Of a DNA stretch of 64,000 nucleotides, positions 1 through 8,414 are shown one piece after another. Below the pieces are notes generated by a model. The model did not search any database. It saw only the letters and a program-made list of their open reading frames with translations, and had not been told where the DNA came from. Position 1 is the first letter of the stretch. The number at the start of each line of letters is the position of its first letter. The stretch lies in the NCBI RefSeq assembly GCF_003946645.1, contig NZ_RHOU01000006.1, positions 1 through 64,000 on the forward strand. Direction: 5' to 3'. The position numbers and the translations under genes are program-made. Source of the DNA: Lapidilactobacillus wuchangensis (GTDB lineage Bacteria; Bacillota; Bacilli; Lactobacillales; Lactobacillaceae).

Positions 1-50
1 TACTTGATCACAACAACCGAAATTGTTATGAGCCCTGCACATTTTCGAAA

Positions 51-222
51 CTTTGTTCAGTTTTCAAAGATCTACCATTGTTGCAACAGCAACTTAACTA
101 TCATATCAAAGCGCTTAATCAATGTCAACAACTTTTTTCAAAACATTTTTCAACGTGATAAGCAAGTTATCAGCTCGTTTTGCAACACAAACTATCTTAT
201 CAACTCAGACTCAGTTCGTCAA
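51..222 (-). promoter_or_regulatory. Tandem rRNA-operon promoters P1/P2 and 16S leader
   Basis: On the minus strand there are two sigma-A promoters in series. P1 has TTGACG (217-222), a 17-nt spacer and TAAGAT (194-199). P2 has TTGACA (123-128), a 17-nt spacer and TATGAT (100-105). They are followed at 51-71 by ATCTTTGAAAACTGAACAAA, the leader/processing motif that precedes 16S rRNA genes in lactobacilli. The rRNA gene itself would start left of position 1, so it is inferred, not seen. The short ORFs across this stretch have no ribosome binding site and are discounted. Confidence 0.85.
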
Positions 223-260
223 TAAGAAATTGAAAAAAAGTAAAAATTACTTATTAATTT

Positions 261-626
261 CTAAGGGAAATCTCGCAATGCCGCCGCCAGCCACTGTTCT
301 TGAACGTCGGCAATCGGCTGAAAACCAGTATCAGTCCGATGATTCGTCCAGAAATGGGTCTTGCGACGGTAAGGGCCAACATAGGGATCAGGTTGCAAAG
401 CTCGAATCGACAAACTAATCTTCTGCGAATACTCGTCGATATCCAGAACCACCACCCGAATGCGATCACCTAAGCGAACAATTTCATGTAAATCTGTCAC
501 ATAACTATGGGTACACTCAGAAATATGGACCAGTCCCTGAGTTTCCCCGCCAAGTAAAACAAAAACCCCATAAGGTTGAATTCCCGTGACTTGTCCAATC
601 AAAATATCACCGATGCGATATGTCAT
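261..626 (-). CDS. S1-domain RNA-binding protein, CvfD/YugI-like
   Basis: A 121-residue protein. Residues 1-75 form a single S1 RNA-binding fold: the start IGDILIGQVTGIQPYGVFV, then GLVHISEC and a segment ending KISLSIRAL are typical S1 strand motifs. The tail is short and basic/polar. Family members (YugI, CvfD, GSP13) bind RNA or ribosomes and act in post-transcriptional or stress control. The start is fixed by GAGGTGA six bases before the ATG. It stands alone, just upstream of the leftward rRNA promoters. The family call is firm; the specific role is inferred. Confidence 0.85.
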   Translation of the reverse strand: MTYRIGDILIGQVTGIQPYGVFVLLGGETQGLVHISECTHSYVTDLHEIVRLGDRIRVVVLDIDEYSQKISLSIRALQPDPYVGPYRRKTHFWTNHRTDTGFQPIADVQEQWLAAALRDFP

Positions 627-871
627 TTGCGCTCACCTCGTTACACTATCATTTTATTTAAGACTATCATTAACCACAGACTTCAGCCACTGATAGCCAT
701 TCCCACGTTTCACAGCCAAGCCACACGATTACTACTCGTGCGACTCACCTTAACATTCACTTTAACGCTCACTTTGTCTTTCATTTTAACATTAAATTGT
801 GCTAAAGTTGTTTTGCAAGCTGTCAATATTACCAGTTTTCGCAAATTCTTAATAGAAAGTGTGACCACACC
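627..871. other. Intergenic region between divergent cvfD-like and fnr genes
   Basis: About 245 bases between divergent genes. It holds the ribosome binding site of the leftward S1-domain gene. Positions roughly 745-795 contain a degenerate direct repeat built on CACTTTAAC/CATTTTAAC-like words. I see no convincing gene, RNA or strong consensus promoter, although both flanking genes must be transcribed from here. Confidence 0.4.
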
Positions 872-1855
872 TTGACCCATACTTATGATCTACTAATTGT
901 CGGCGGTGGCCCCGTAGGATTATTCACTGCCTATTTTGCCAGTATGCGCAACGCCGACGTGGCAATTATCGAAAGTTTACCGCAAGTGGGCGGCCAAGCC
1001 AACGCTCTTTTTCCAGAGAAAGAGATTTATGATGTTGGTGGTATTCCAAAAATAAAAGCCAAACAACTGATTCAACAACAGTTGACCCAACTCAATCTTT
1101 TTAAACCCGATATCAAATTAAATACGACCGTCAACAATATCATTGAACAACCTGATGGTAGTTTAGTCGTTGCGACTAATCACGGTGATCTGCAAACCAA
1201 AGCGGTGATTATCGCGATTGGTACCGGCTCCTTTGCACCACGAAAATTAAATAACGTTTATGACCCAGCACTAGAAACTAGCGGCCAAATCACGTACTTC
1301 GTTAAGAACCTCGCTGATTTTGCTGATCAGGATGTGATGGTTGCCGGCGGTGGCGATTCGGCCGTTGATTGGGCCTTAGCCTTAGAAAATGTTGCCAAAT
1401 CCGTCACGATTATTCACCGGCGCGATCAATTCCGCGGTCTTGAATCTAGCGTCGAGAAATTACAAAATTCAACCGTCAATATTATGACGCCCTACTTACT
1501 GAATCAAGTTACAACTAGCGCCGATCAATTAGAGGTTGATCTTAAAAAGGTGAAGACGGAAACACACCAAACCTTAACCGTTGATAAATTGTTGATTAAT
1601 TATGGTTTTGTTGCGGATAGTCGCTTGCTACGCCAATGGCAGCTTGATTTGGCGGGAACTAAAATTAAAGTCAACACTAAGATGGAAACAAATCGGCCCC
1701 GCATTTATGCCGTGGGTGATGCCGTCACTTATCCTGGGAAGCTTGATTTAATTGCCGTCGGTTATGCTGAGGCGCCCATTGCCGTCACCACTGCGCTGCA
1801 AACAATCTACCCCGAAAAGATTCAACCGTTACACAGTACCAGCTTATTCAATTAG
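872..1855 (+). CDS. Ferredoxin/flavodoxin--NADP+ reductase, thioredoxin-reductase-like (YumC type)
   Basis: A 327-residue cytoplasmic FAD/NADPH flavoenzyme. The N-terminal FAD motif is LLIVGGGPVGLFTAY, the NADP-binding motif near residue 155 is VAGGGDSAVDWAL, and the C-terminal FAD motif is YAVGDAVTYPG. The redox CxxC of true thioredoxin reductases is absent, which places it with YumC-type reductases that pass electrons between NADPH and ferredoxin or flavodoxin. The reading frame opens with TTG and has no closer ATG or strong ribosome binding site, so the start is somewhat uncertain. pgpA follows after 18 bases, probably in the same transcript. Confidence 0.9.
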   Translation: MTHTYDLLIVGGGPVGLFTAYFASMRNADVAIIESLPQVGGQANALFPEKEIYDVGGIPKIKAKQLIQQQLTQLNLFKPDIKLNTTVNNIIEQPDGSLVVATNHGDLQTKAVIIAIGTGSFAPRKLNNVYDPALETSGQITYFVKNLADFADQDVMVAGGGDSAVDWALALENVAKSVTIIHRRDQFRGLESSVEKLQNSTVNIMTPYLLNQVTTSADQLEVDLKKVKTETHQTLTVDKLLINYGFVADSRLLRQWQLDLAGTKIKVNTKMETNRPRIYAVGDAVTYPGKLDLIAVGYAEAPIAVTTALQTIYPEKIQPLHSTSLFN

Positions 1856-1873
1856 AGATAGGAGTTGTTCATC

Positions 1874-2392
1874 ATGGAAAAACATGAAATGTTATATCAA
1901 CACGTAGTTGGTTTACTAAACAAGCGTGGCGTTACCATTGATGACATTGCCGACTTGGTGATTTTCCTCCAACGTGATTACATTCATGGCTTAACTCGCG
2001 CTGAAGCAGCCAAAAATGTCGAAATTGTTCTGCAAAAACGTGAGGTTCAAAATGCGATCATGACCGGCATTCAATTAGACATGCTGGCCGAAAAAGGTGG
2101 TCTCACTGAACCGTTGCAGACAATCGTCGCTGATGATGAAGGCCTGTATGGTGTCGACGAAATCATGGCCTTAAGTATTGTTAACGTCTACGGCTCAATT
2201 GGTTTCACTAATTACGGCTACATTGATAAAGTTAAGCCTGGTGTTCTGGCAAAACTAAATGCCCATGAACCTGGGATCATTCACACTTTCTTAGATGATC
2301 TCGTTGGTGCCACAGCTGCAGCAGCTGCTAGTCGGTTGGCCCACGCTCATCCCGAATTAGAAGATGACGAAGCTATTTACCAAGATCAATAA
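1874..2392 (+). CDS. pgpA: Phosphatidylglycerophosphatase A family protein (YutG-like)
   Basis: A 172-residue protein of the PgpA family, which dephosphorylates phosphatidylglycerophosphate in phospholipid synthesis. It closely follows the Bacillus YutG pattern: a REVQNAIMTGIQLDML segment, then IVNVYGSIGFTNYGYID, then HTFLDDLVGATAAAAASR. It is soluble-looking, without the membrane spans of the E. coli enzyme. GGAG at 1861-1864 lies nine bases before the ATG at 1874, so I prefer that start over the in-frame TTG at 1865. It ends just before a strong terminator. Confidence 0.88.
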   Translation: MEKHEMLYQHVVGLLNKRGVTIDDIADLVIFLQRDYIHGLTRAEAAKNVEIVLQKREVQNAIMTGIQLDMLAEKGGLTEPLQTIVADDEGLYGVDEIMALSIVNVYGSIGFTNYGYIDKVKPGVLAKLNAHEPGIIHTFLDDLVGATAAAAASRLAHAHPELEDDEAIYQDQ

Positions 2393-2426
2393 AGCCAAGC
2401 AATCGCGCATGCCATCATCAGAATTG

Positions 2427-2476
2427 AAAAAGCAGCCCCAACAATCATCCTAACTTGATTGTTGGGGCTGCTTTTT
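2427..2476 (+). terminator. Rho-independent terminator after pgpA
   Basis: AGCAGCCCCAACAATCA pairs with TGATTGTTGGGGCTGCT across an 8-base loop and is followed by a T run. The A run on the other side makes it potentially bidirectional, serving also the leftward DUF1461 gene. Confidence 0.92.
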
Positions 2477-2571
2477 ATATTTGTTCATCATCAAAGAAAT
2501 AAACGTGAACCACGCCTAAAATTTTAGACCAAGTAAAGCTACTTTTTACTGCAGTAGCTGCATAGATTTGC

Positions 2572-3198
2572 TTAACGCCAAGAGCGGCGGGCGCGTATGA
2601 TTCCGGTAATCATTAAAGCTTCAAATATAACGAAGGCTAAAATAAAGCAGTGACTAAAAAATGATTCTGGTAACACTAAAATAATGGGGTCAGTGTTGGG
2701 ATCAAACAGCCAATTACTATTTCGGAAAAATAAATGATGAAAGGTCACAAAAAATTGATCAAAATTCAAGCTGGCAATCAAGGCAATTGCTACTGGCAAA
2801 AGTGCCCCAACTTCAGCCGGATATTTCAAAAGATCTAATTGCCGTCGTTGCCGCAGTTTTCCGAGAAAAGCTAGCGCCCAAGGAACGGTAACGATCAATA
2901 AGGCCCAAGCAAGTAGAAACAACCGTTTAACATCAGCAAAATGAGCGGCGCCACTGGCAGACGTGGGAAAATCACTCATCACTAATTTACCCACCCAAGG
3001 GAAATTCAAGTAAGCCATTAACTGCTGATAATTTGCATTCAACTTCGTCGCACTCAAACCATAACTGGTTAAATGCTGACCTTTAATTTCCAGTGGATAC
3101 ATGATTAATGTTAAAAGAATCGTGGCAATCGCGGTGAAACTAATACAAGCGAAAATTAAAGCCACCCAATTAAGGACGGCTAAACTGTTTTTTTTCAT
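2572..3198 (-). CDS. DUF1461 / TIGR01906 family integral membrane protein
   Basis: About 208 residues with roughly five hydrophobic segments, starting MKKNSLAVLNWVALIFACIS. The middle contains the family-typical stretch with HFADVKRLF before a second group of membrane helices. The function is unknown; the family is widespread in lactobacilli and regularly follows the NagD-like phosphatase gene. I use the ATG at 3198, one base after the nagD stop and preceded by GGGAG. A longer reading frame exists upstream but lies inside nagD. The two genes are probably translationally coupled. Confidence 0.82.
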   Translation of the reverse strand: MKKNSLAVLNWVALIFACISFTAIATILLTLIMYPLEIKGQHLTSYGLSATKLNANYQQLMAYLNFPWVGKLVMSDFPTSASGAAHFADVKRLFLLAWALLIVTVPWALAFLGKLRQRRQLDLLKYPAEVGALLPVAIALIASLNFDQFFVTFHHLFFRNSNWLFDPNTDPIILVLPESFFSHCFILAFVIFEALMITGIIRARRSWR

Positions 3199-3199
3199 T

Positions 3200-3979
3200 T
3201 TAGAGCTCCCAGTCGTCAAGCGAATCAATTTCGTGAGTTGGTTGAACTGCTTCTTTAGCGACGACTTCTTTCTTGCTGACCCCGGTGTAGACCAGCAATG
3301 TGTCCACATGGGCATTGATGCCAGCCCGAATATCCGTATCATAGTTGTCACCAACCATGACCGTCTGTTCAGCGGTTGTATTCAAAACACTCAAGGCCGC
3401 CTGCACAATAATCGGCTCCGGTTTACCAATATAAATGGCTTGTTGCTGAGTTGCATGCTCCACTAAAGAAATAACTGAACCGGCACCAGGCACTAAGCCC
3501 CGCTCATTAGGTAAATTCTTATCAGCGTTGGTGCCAATAAATGTTGACCCGGCCCGAACGGCTAACGTGGCGATTTCAAATTTGTGATAGGTCACGTCAT
3601 AATCCAAACCAACCACTACATAATCAGGATTAGTTTCCGCCAGGCGCATCCCCGCACCAAGAAGCGCCGATAATAGGCCAATTTCACCAATTACATAGAC
3701 AGTCTTGCCCTGAACGCTGCCGTTATTCTTGGCTTTCAAATAACTGACCGTTGCCAAAGATGGCGTATAAACTTGCTCGGGCTGCACATGAATATCATGA
3801 TTGTCGGCCAAGTTTTTAACGACAGCTGCTGGTGTTTTGGTGGTGTTGTTTGTTAAAAATAAAAAGGGAATCCCCTTTTTTTGCAATCGCTCTACGAACC
3901 GTTTTGCTGCTGGAATTCGTTCACTGCCACGATAAATTGTGCCATCTAAATCAATTAAATAACCATTATAATGTTTCAA
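3200..3979 (-). CDS. HAD-family sugar/nucleotide phosphatase, NagD-like (TIGR01457)
   Basis: A 259-residue HAD-superfamily subclass IIA hydrolase. Motif I is LIDLDGTIYRG (nucleophile and acid Asp), motif II is FLTNNTTKT, the conserved IGKPEP block follows, and motif IV is MVGDNYDTDI. Members dephosphorylate small phosphorylated metabolites in the cytoplasm; the substrate is not predictable here. It starts with TTG preceded by GGGGGA at seven bases. It lies within the leftward cluster yunD-yutD-nagD-DUF1461, an arrangement seen in many lactobacilli. Confidence 0.9.
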   Translation of the reverse strand: MKHYNGYLIDLDGTIYRGSERIPAAKRFVERLQKKGIPFLFLTNNTTKTPAAVVKNLADNHDIHVQPEQVYTPSLATVSYLKAKNNGSVQGKTVYVIGEIGLLSALLGAGMRLAETNPDYVVVGLDYDVTYHKFEIATLAVRAGSTFIGTNADKNLPNERGLVPGAGSVISLVEHATQQQAIYIGKPEPIIVQAALSVLNTTAEQTVMVGDNYDTDIRAGINAHVDTLLVYTGVSKKEVVAKEAVQPTHEIDSLDDWEL

Positions 3980-4003
3980 TTACTTGTCCCCCACTTAATT
4001 AAA

Positions 4004-4900
4004 TTACTGATTGTTCACATGGCGAATCCGAAACGGATGGGCCTTAGCTTGCTTAGTTGTTGCTGGTTTTGCAGCTGACGCCGGTGAGGAATGACGAGCT
4101 GTTGCTGACTGATTACTTTTAGGTGAGTGAACCGTTGCTTGATCAGCCTGTTTATTGGTTGTTGCCACCTTGCGACGCCGACTATTGCGTCGATTAGATT
4201 TCGCCGGTGTTGATTTAGGCGTTGCTTGCTTCGACGTCGTTGGCTTAGTCGCCGTTTTGCCGGTTGTTGCTGGTTTCGTCGATTGATTGGCGGTTTTCAC
4301 ATTTGGCTTAACTGGCTGCTTGGCTGTCGTCGTGGCTTTGTTGCCATGATGCTGACTGTTATTATTATTACTGTTATTACTATTGTTTTTATTGCTATTG
4401 TTGGTGTTGTTATTGCTATTTTTATTGCGGCGATTACGATGATTCTTCTCGTGATTAGGTCGTGACTGTTCCGCATTGGTATGCTTATTCGTCGGCTTTG
4501 CTGGGCCACCTTCGCGTTGCAACACAAAGAACGCACAACCGAAATTACAAAAATCGTTGATATAGTCTTCCAACGTGGTAATAATCTGATCACGATTAGC
4601 TGTGCGATTCTGGCTTTGATAGAAGCCACGCAGCCGCAACTGTTCAAAGCCCCAATCACCAACAATATAATCATATTTATTGAGAATTGTTTCAAACCGT
4701 TGGCCGAAACGTTCAGGATCAAAACCAGCACGATAATCATAAACCAGTTGATAAGCATGGTTATTCACCATAATTTTATCAACGGCCACTTGTTTCACTG
4801 CCGCACCCCGATAATCGGGATCGTCATCATGTTTAACATTGTAAATGTGTGGATAAATCACTGGTGCTACTGGACCCACACTAGCTATTTCTGAATTCAA
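4004..4900 (-). CDS. yutD: YutD family protein with a very long Asn/Thr/Lys-rich tail
   Basis: About 298 residues. The first ~130 are the conserved YutD (DUF1027) domain, with LVYDYRAGFDPERFGQRF, YDYIVGDWGFEQLRLRGFY and FCNFGCAFFVLQREG. The remaining ~165 are low-complexity: a poly-Asn tract (NNNTNNSNKNNSNN type), then Thr/Lys/Pro/Ala-rich sequence, then a basic NRRNSRRRK patch, closing with a short FRIRHVNNQ end. The start chosen is TTG at 4900, seven bases after AAGGAG and one base after the yunD stop; upstream ATGs lie inside yunD. YutD has no proven function. The tail is far longer than in Bacillus. Confidence 0.82.
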   Translation of the reverse strand: MNSEIASVGPVAPVIYPHIYNVKHDDDPDYRGAAVKQVAVDKIMVNNHAYQLVYDYRAGFDPERFGQRFETILNKYDYIVGDWGFEQLRLRGFYQSQNRTANRDQIITTLEDYINDFCNFGCAFFVLQREGGPAKPTNKHTNAEQSRPNHEKNHRNRRNKNSNNNTNNSNKNNSNNSNNNNSQHHGNKATTTAKQPVKPNVKTANQSTKPATTGKTATKPTTSKQATPKSTPAKSNRRNSRRRKVATTNKQADQATVHSPKSNQSATARHSSPASAAKPATTKQAKAHPFRIRHVNNQ

Positions 4901-4901
4901 A

Positions 4902-6293
4902 TTAAGACTCCTTTGACAAGGGATAATGTTGTTGTAAATAATGGCCAAAGATATTGCGTAAAAAGTCGGGCATGAGAAATTCAACTTGCCCTTTGATAGC
5001 GACTGTTGGGAAGAACGGAATGAACATAAAATTATCGACCGTCGCCAAAGTATACGTTTGTTCCGGCTGAATCAGTTGCTGCTGCACCCAAACTTGCCGA
5101 TTGACTGGATCGATCCGCCAATCTCGCAAAACCAGCTCACCATATATTTTACCGCGAAAGCTCATGCCTTTCAGCGGAAAATGTTGCACGAAATGACGAT
5201 TCTTTTCAATTTCCATCGCTAACCGCCACAAGTCGGCGCCCGTTAACTTCACCGCAATCACGTGCATGGGATGGGGCAATTGTTGATGAAGGTCGTTTGC
5301 GGTCACCACCCCTTGGGGCAAATCACTCAGAAATAAGCCACTATTCAAGATCGCACAGTCAGCCTGGGCCGCCTGTTGAATTGCCGCCAAACAAACTTTA
5401 ATGGCGGCATTGGGCGCATGAGGATCTGACGTCAATGCTTGAGGCAGTTGGGCCAAATGTTGCTGACTCAATAAAGCCACCCCACGTTGCTGATAACCGG
5501 CAATTTCCGCAGCATCATTGGCCAAAACCGGCAGTTCCGCCGTGGCTTGGACTGTTGCCGTGGCCGTTTGTAAATGATGTTGCGAATCGATTGTCAACGA
5601 AATTTTACCAATGTACTGGCCAAACTTACCTGCCGCTGCCAACAAAGTCGTGCCTTGTCGCTCACCAGTTGGCAACAAGTGATGGGTATGGGAACCAATT
5701 ATAATCGCAATTTCAGGAAACTTTTGTGCTAAAAAGCGATCAACTGGTAGGCCTAAATGTGATAACAACACGACAAAATCAACTTGTGGGCTTAACTGGT
5801 CCATAAGAGCTGGCAACACATCAGTCGCGCGCTTGATTTGCCAGCCCAATGGTTGGTAAGTCGCGGGAAAGGCTGCTGTTAAACCGAGAATGCCAATCCG
5901 CGTGCCTTGTTCAGTGGTGATAATCAACCAAGGTTGGGCGAAACTAGCCAGTTGTTTCGTATCAGGGTCATACAAATTACCTAGAATCACAGGAAAATTG
6001 GCCTGTTGGTATAATTTTAAAAGTTGGTCCTTGGCATTGCCAATACCTTCATTATTGCCAATCGTGACACCATCATAATGAAGCTGATTCAAAAGTTCAA
6101 CATTAAATTGACCGTTTGTCGCTTCAGTTAACGGATGTACCCGATCCATGGCATCCCCTAAATCAAAAGTCAGCGGCTGACTGCCAGTCGCCCGCGCTTC
6201 CGCCTGCTGTGCTAAAACATAGCGCCGTAAACGGGGCCAGTTCTCTAAATGCGAATGAAAATCATTTGTATGCAGTAATATTATTCGTTCCAT
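4902..6293 (-). CDS. yunD: 5'-nucleotidase / metallophosphoesterase family protein (YunD-like)
   Basis: 463 residues with the UshA-type two-domain layout. The N-terminal calcineurin-like metallophosphoesterase starts IILLHTNDFHSHLENW and continues with the metal-site blocks FDLGDAMD, GNNEGIG and VVLLSHLG...IIGSHTHH. The C-terminal 5'-nucleotidase domain runs from about residue 290. No signal peptide or cell-wall anchor is present, unlike secreted UshA or NT5, so it should act in the cytoplasm on nucleotides or related phosphoesters. It heads the yunD-yutD-nagD cluster; GAGG lies upstream of the ATG at an unusually long spacing. Confidence 0.85.
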   Translation of the reverse strand: MERIILLHTNDFHSHLENWPRLRRYVLAQQAEARATGSQPLTFDLGDAMDRVHPLTEATNGQFNVELLNQLHYDGVTIGNNEGIGNAKDQLLKLYQQANFPVILGNLYDPDTKQLASFAQPWLIITTEQGTRIGILGLTAAFPATYQPLGWQIKRATDVLPALMDQLSPQVDFVVLLSHLGLPVDRFLAQKFPEIAIIIGSHTHHLLPTGERQGTTLLAAAGKFGQYIGKISLTIDSQHHLQTATATVQATAELPVLANDAAEIAGYQQRGVALLSQQHLAQLPQALTSDPHAPNAAIKVCLAAIQQAAQADCAILNSGLFLSDLPQGVVTANDLHQQLPHPMHVIAVKLTGADLWRLAMEIEKNRHFVQHFPLKGMSFRGKIYGELVLRDWRIDPVNRQVWVQQQLIQPEQTYTLATVDNFMFIPFFPTVAIKGQVEFLMPDFLRNIFGHYLQQHYPLSKES

Positions 6294-6408
6294 GATAATT
6301 CTTTAACCTCGTCACTTAAAAGTCAAGCCAGCTAAGTCACATTTGGGTTGGCTGGCAATCACGGTTATAATAGACTGATGTACTTGGCAACCCTAATTGG
6401 CTTAAATT

Positions 6409-6723
6409 TTAGCCAATGTGATTAGCCCGCAAAATTTCTTTAACTGCATCAGCGATTTTACCTGCGGGTTTCTGCCACTCGACCCACTCCGTAAAATCCT
6501 CAGCCGGCATTTGATAATGATCATTAATATAAGTTTCATACGTATTAACGGCCGTTGAATGAGGAATATTCAACTGTAAAATCCGCACTTCTTTCAGAAA
6601 GCCGCGAACAACAGCTAATTCAGCCCGACCATTCATGAAAATATTGGCAATTTCATAATACTTGGAACCATCATTGCGCGTAATTTGTTCAATTAAATCA
6701 AGATTTTGATATTTTTCTGCCAT
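6409..6723 (-). CDS. Uncharacterised small cytoplasmic protein
   Basis: 104 residues, mixed alpha/beta in appearance, no membrane segment or signal peptide. It has conserved-looking blocks such as RNDGSKYYEIANIFMNGR and VEWQKPAGKIADAVKEIL, but I do not recognise the family. GGAGG sits seven bases before the ATG, so it is a real gene. An imperfect hairpin (GCCAGC...GCTGGC, about 6325-6355) lies between it and yunD and could act as a weak terminator or attenuator. It has its own promoter region in the 200-base gap shared with the divergent glycerophosphodiesterase gene. Confidence 0.7.
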   Translation of the reverse strand: MAEKYQNLDLIEQITRNDGSKYYEIANIFMNGRAELAVVRGFLKEVRILQLNIPHSTAVNTYETYINDHYQMPAEDFTEWVEWQKPAGKIADAVKEILRANHIG

Positions 6724-6925
6724 TGGAATTCCTCCAAACTCTTATATAGTGTAACATGTTTTTTAGTTGTGTTGGTCATCAGTTCTACTCGTCATGATCA
6801 CTAATGTTGACGGCTGCAGCAAGGCAAGTGACACCTAGGCGACGCAGCCTAAACCGCCAAAGCAAGTTTTCAGCCAAAAAAAGCCTGATTAGCTTGCACG
6901 CCAGGTTAGAATCTAAGTTAGAAAG

Positions 6926-8320
6926 TTGGTTACTTTTTTGATACGAAAATTATCGCTCTTACTGTTTATTTCTGGGCTCTGGTTACTGACCAGCGCCTTC
7001 ACTGTTGTTGGTCACCGTGGCGACCCTTTGCGCGAACCGGAAGAAACTTTTGCCAGTTTTAACTCAGCCTTTAAAAGTGGCGCTGATTATGTAGAATTAG
7101 ATTTACATGTCTCCCAAGATAATGTCCTCGTCATCTCCCACGATCGCAATTTGGAACGAGTCACTGGTCACAATGCCATCGTTTCGCAAACACCTTGGGC
7201 CGAAATCAAAACTTTCACCCAAGCCAATGGCGAACCGATGCATTCTTTAGACGAGTTATTCGCCTATTATCAAAATCGACCCAATACCAAATTCCTAATT
7301 GAGACTAAAAAAACCAAAAAAGGCAATCCTCAAAATATGGAAGCCTTAATTAAAGCCAGTGTCACCAAATACCAAATGGAAAATCGGGTCATGTTTCATT
7401 CTTTTTCACTGGCTAGCCTGCAAAATCTTAAAGTCGAATTACCACAAGCGCCGCGTATTTTCATCGCCGGCTCACTGCAACGTTTAAATTTCGAAGTTTT
7501 TCAAACGACGACTGGGGTTAACATTTCTTCCAATTTAGTCAATGAAACGTTAATCAAACAATTGCACGATTTGAATCAACAGGTTTACGTTTGGGACGAG
7601 ATGAGCGAAAATGCGAAACAATGGAATTGGTTAGTGAATTTGCCAATTGATGGCGTGGTAACCAACTATCCGCAAACTGGTAATGAATATCGTGAACAGA
7701 AAGCAGCCGCTGATATTAAGGCAGTCGATTTTCCCGGCGTGCTTGTTAGTCTCACATCTGAAACTAGTTACGAAAATCCTTATAATCTTGATTTAGTTCG
7801 CCAGCAAGTGCAACCATTGCATCCTTTCGAAGTGAGCAACTTAATCATTAAACACGGCGAGCCATTTTATCAAATTGGCGCTAATCGCTTTATTCCCGCG
7901 GCTGGTTTTAATCGTGTGACTGATTTGGCAACAGCTTTGCCTTACTTAGGTTTAACTGTCAAACCAATTAATCAGAGTCGCGAACACACCCAGCTTTATG
8001 ACCGACCACTGGCGCCGCGGCCCATTAATCAGTCCCTCAATCCTCAGCAAACTTACCAAATTCAAGCAGTGCAAATCAATGGTCTAGCTACTTGGTTCCA
8101 AGTCGCCGGACACTGGATCAATGCGAAACAAGTTTTAGTTGATTTCCGCGAACAAACTAGTCCCTGGCAACAATATCTGGCTATTTCTCAGAAACATCGC
8201 GCCGCATTACCTAATTTACAGACTTGGTTTCACCCTTGGTTAAAGTCAACCACCACCGCCGCTAATTTCAAACCAACTGCTTTACCGCAACCAATGATTT
8301 GGCAAACGAATTTGTGGTGA
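6926..8320 (+). CDS. Exported glycerophosphodiester phosphodiesterase with C-terminal SLAP-like domains
   Basis: About 464 residues. A basic N-terminus and a hydrophobic segment (LSLLLFISGLWLLTSAF) run almost directly into the catalytic domain: VVGHRGDP (His, Arg), EPEETFASF, ELDLHVSQD and VISHD are the GDPD active-site motifs. GDPDs release glycerol 3-phosphate from glycerophosphodiesters or teichoic-acid breakdown products. From about residue 285 there are two ~60-residue units with FYQIGANRFIPA-like and WINAKQVLVDF-like motifs resembling the lactobacillar S-layer SLAP wall-binding domain. Candidate starts are TTG 6926 and TTG 6938; neither has a strong ribosome binding site. Confidence 0.78.
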   Translation: MVTFLIRKLSLLLFISGLWLLTSAFTVVGHRGDPLREPEETFASFNSAFKSGADYVELDLHVSQDNVLVISHDRNLERVTGHNAIVSQTPWAEIKTFTQANGEPMHSLDELFAYYQNRPNTKFLIETKKTKKGNPQNMEALIKASVTKYQMENRVMFHSFSLASLQNLKVELPQAPRIFIAGSLQRLNFEVFQTTTGVNISSNLVNETLIKQLHDLNQQVYVWDEMSENAKQWNWLVNLPIDGVVTNYPQTGNEYREQKAAADIKAVDFPGVLVSLTSETSYENPYNLDLVRQQVQPLHPFEVSNLIIKHGEPFYQIGANRFIPAAGFNRVTDLATALPYLGLTVKPINQSREHTQLYDRPLAPRPINQSLNPQQTYQIQAVQINGLATWFQVAGHWINAKQVLVDFREQTSPWQQYLAISQKHRAALPNLQTWFHPWLKSTTTAANFKPTALPQPMIWQTNLW

Positions 8321-8414
8321 AATGGTAGCCCGATTGGTTGGTTATCCGCTATAATATAACCAACCACCGAAGCAGTTATTTCCGCAAACAAATATTTGAA
8401 AAGAGGTTATCCAA

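Noticed and set aside
4-418. Overlapping small ORFs at the left edge
   Set aside because: They overlap rRNA promoters and leader or the S1-domain gene on the other strand, and have no ribosome binding site.
2500-2571. Hairpin AGCTAC...GTAGCT after the DUF1461 gene as its terminator
   Set aside because: Short stem and no T run on the minus strand; the strong hairpin at 2427-2476 is a better candidate.
4226-4465. Plus-strand ORF opposite the yutD tail
   Set aside because: It is the complement of the poly-Asn and Thr-rich coding sequence, with no ribosome binding site; the YutD frame is conserved.
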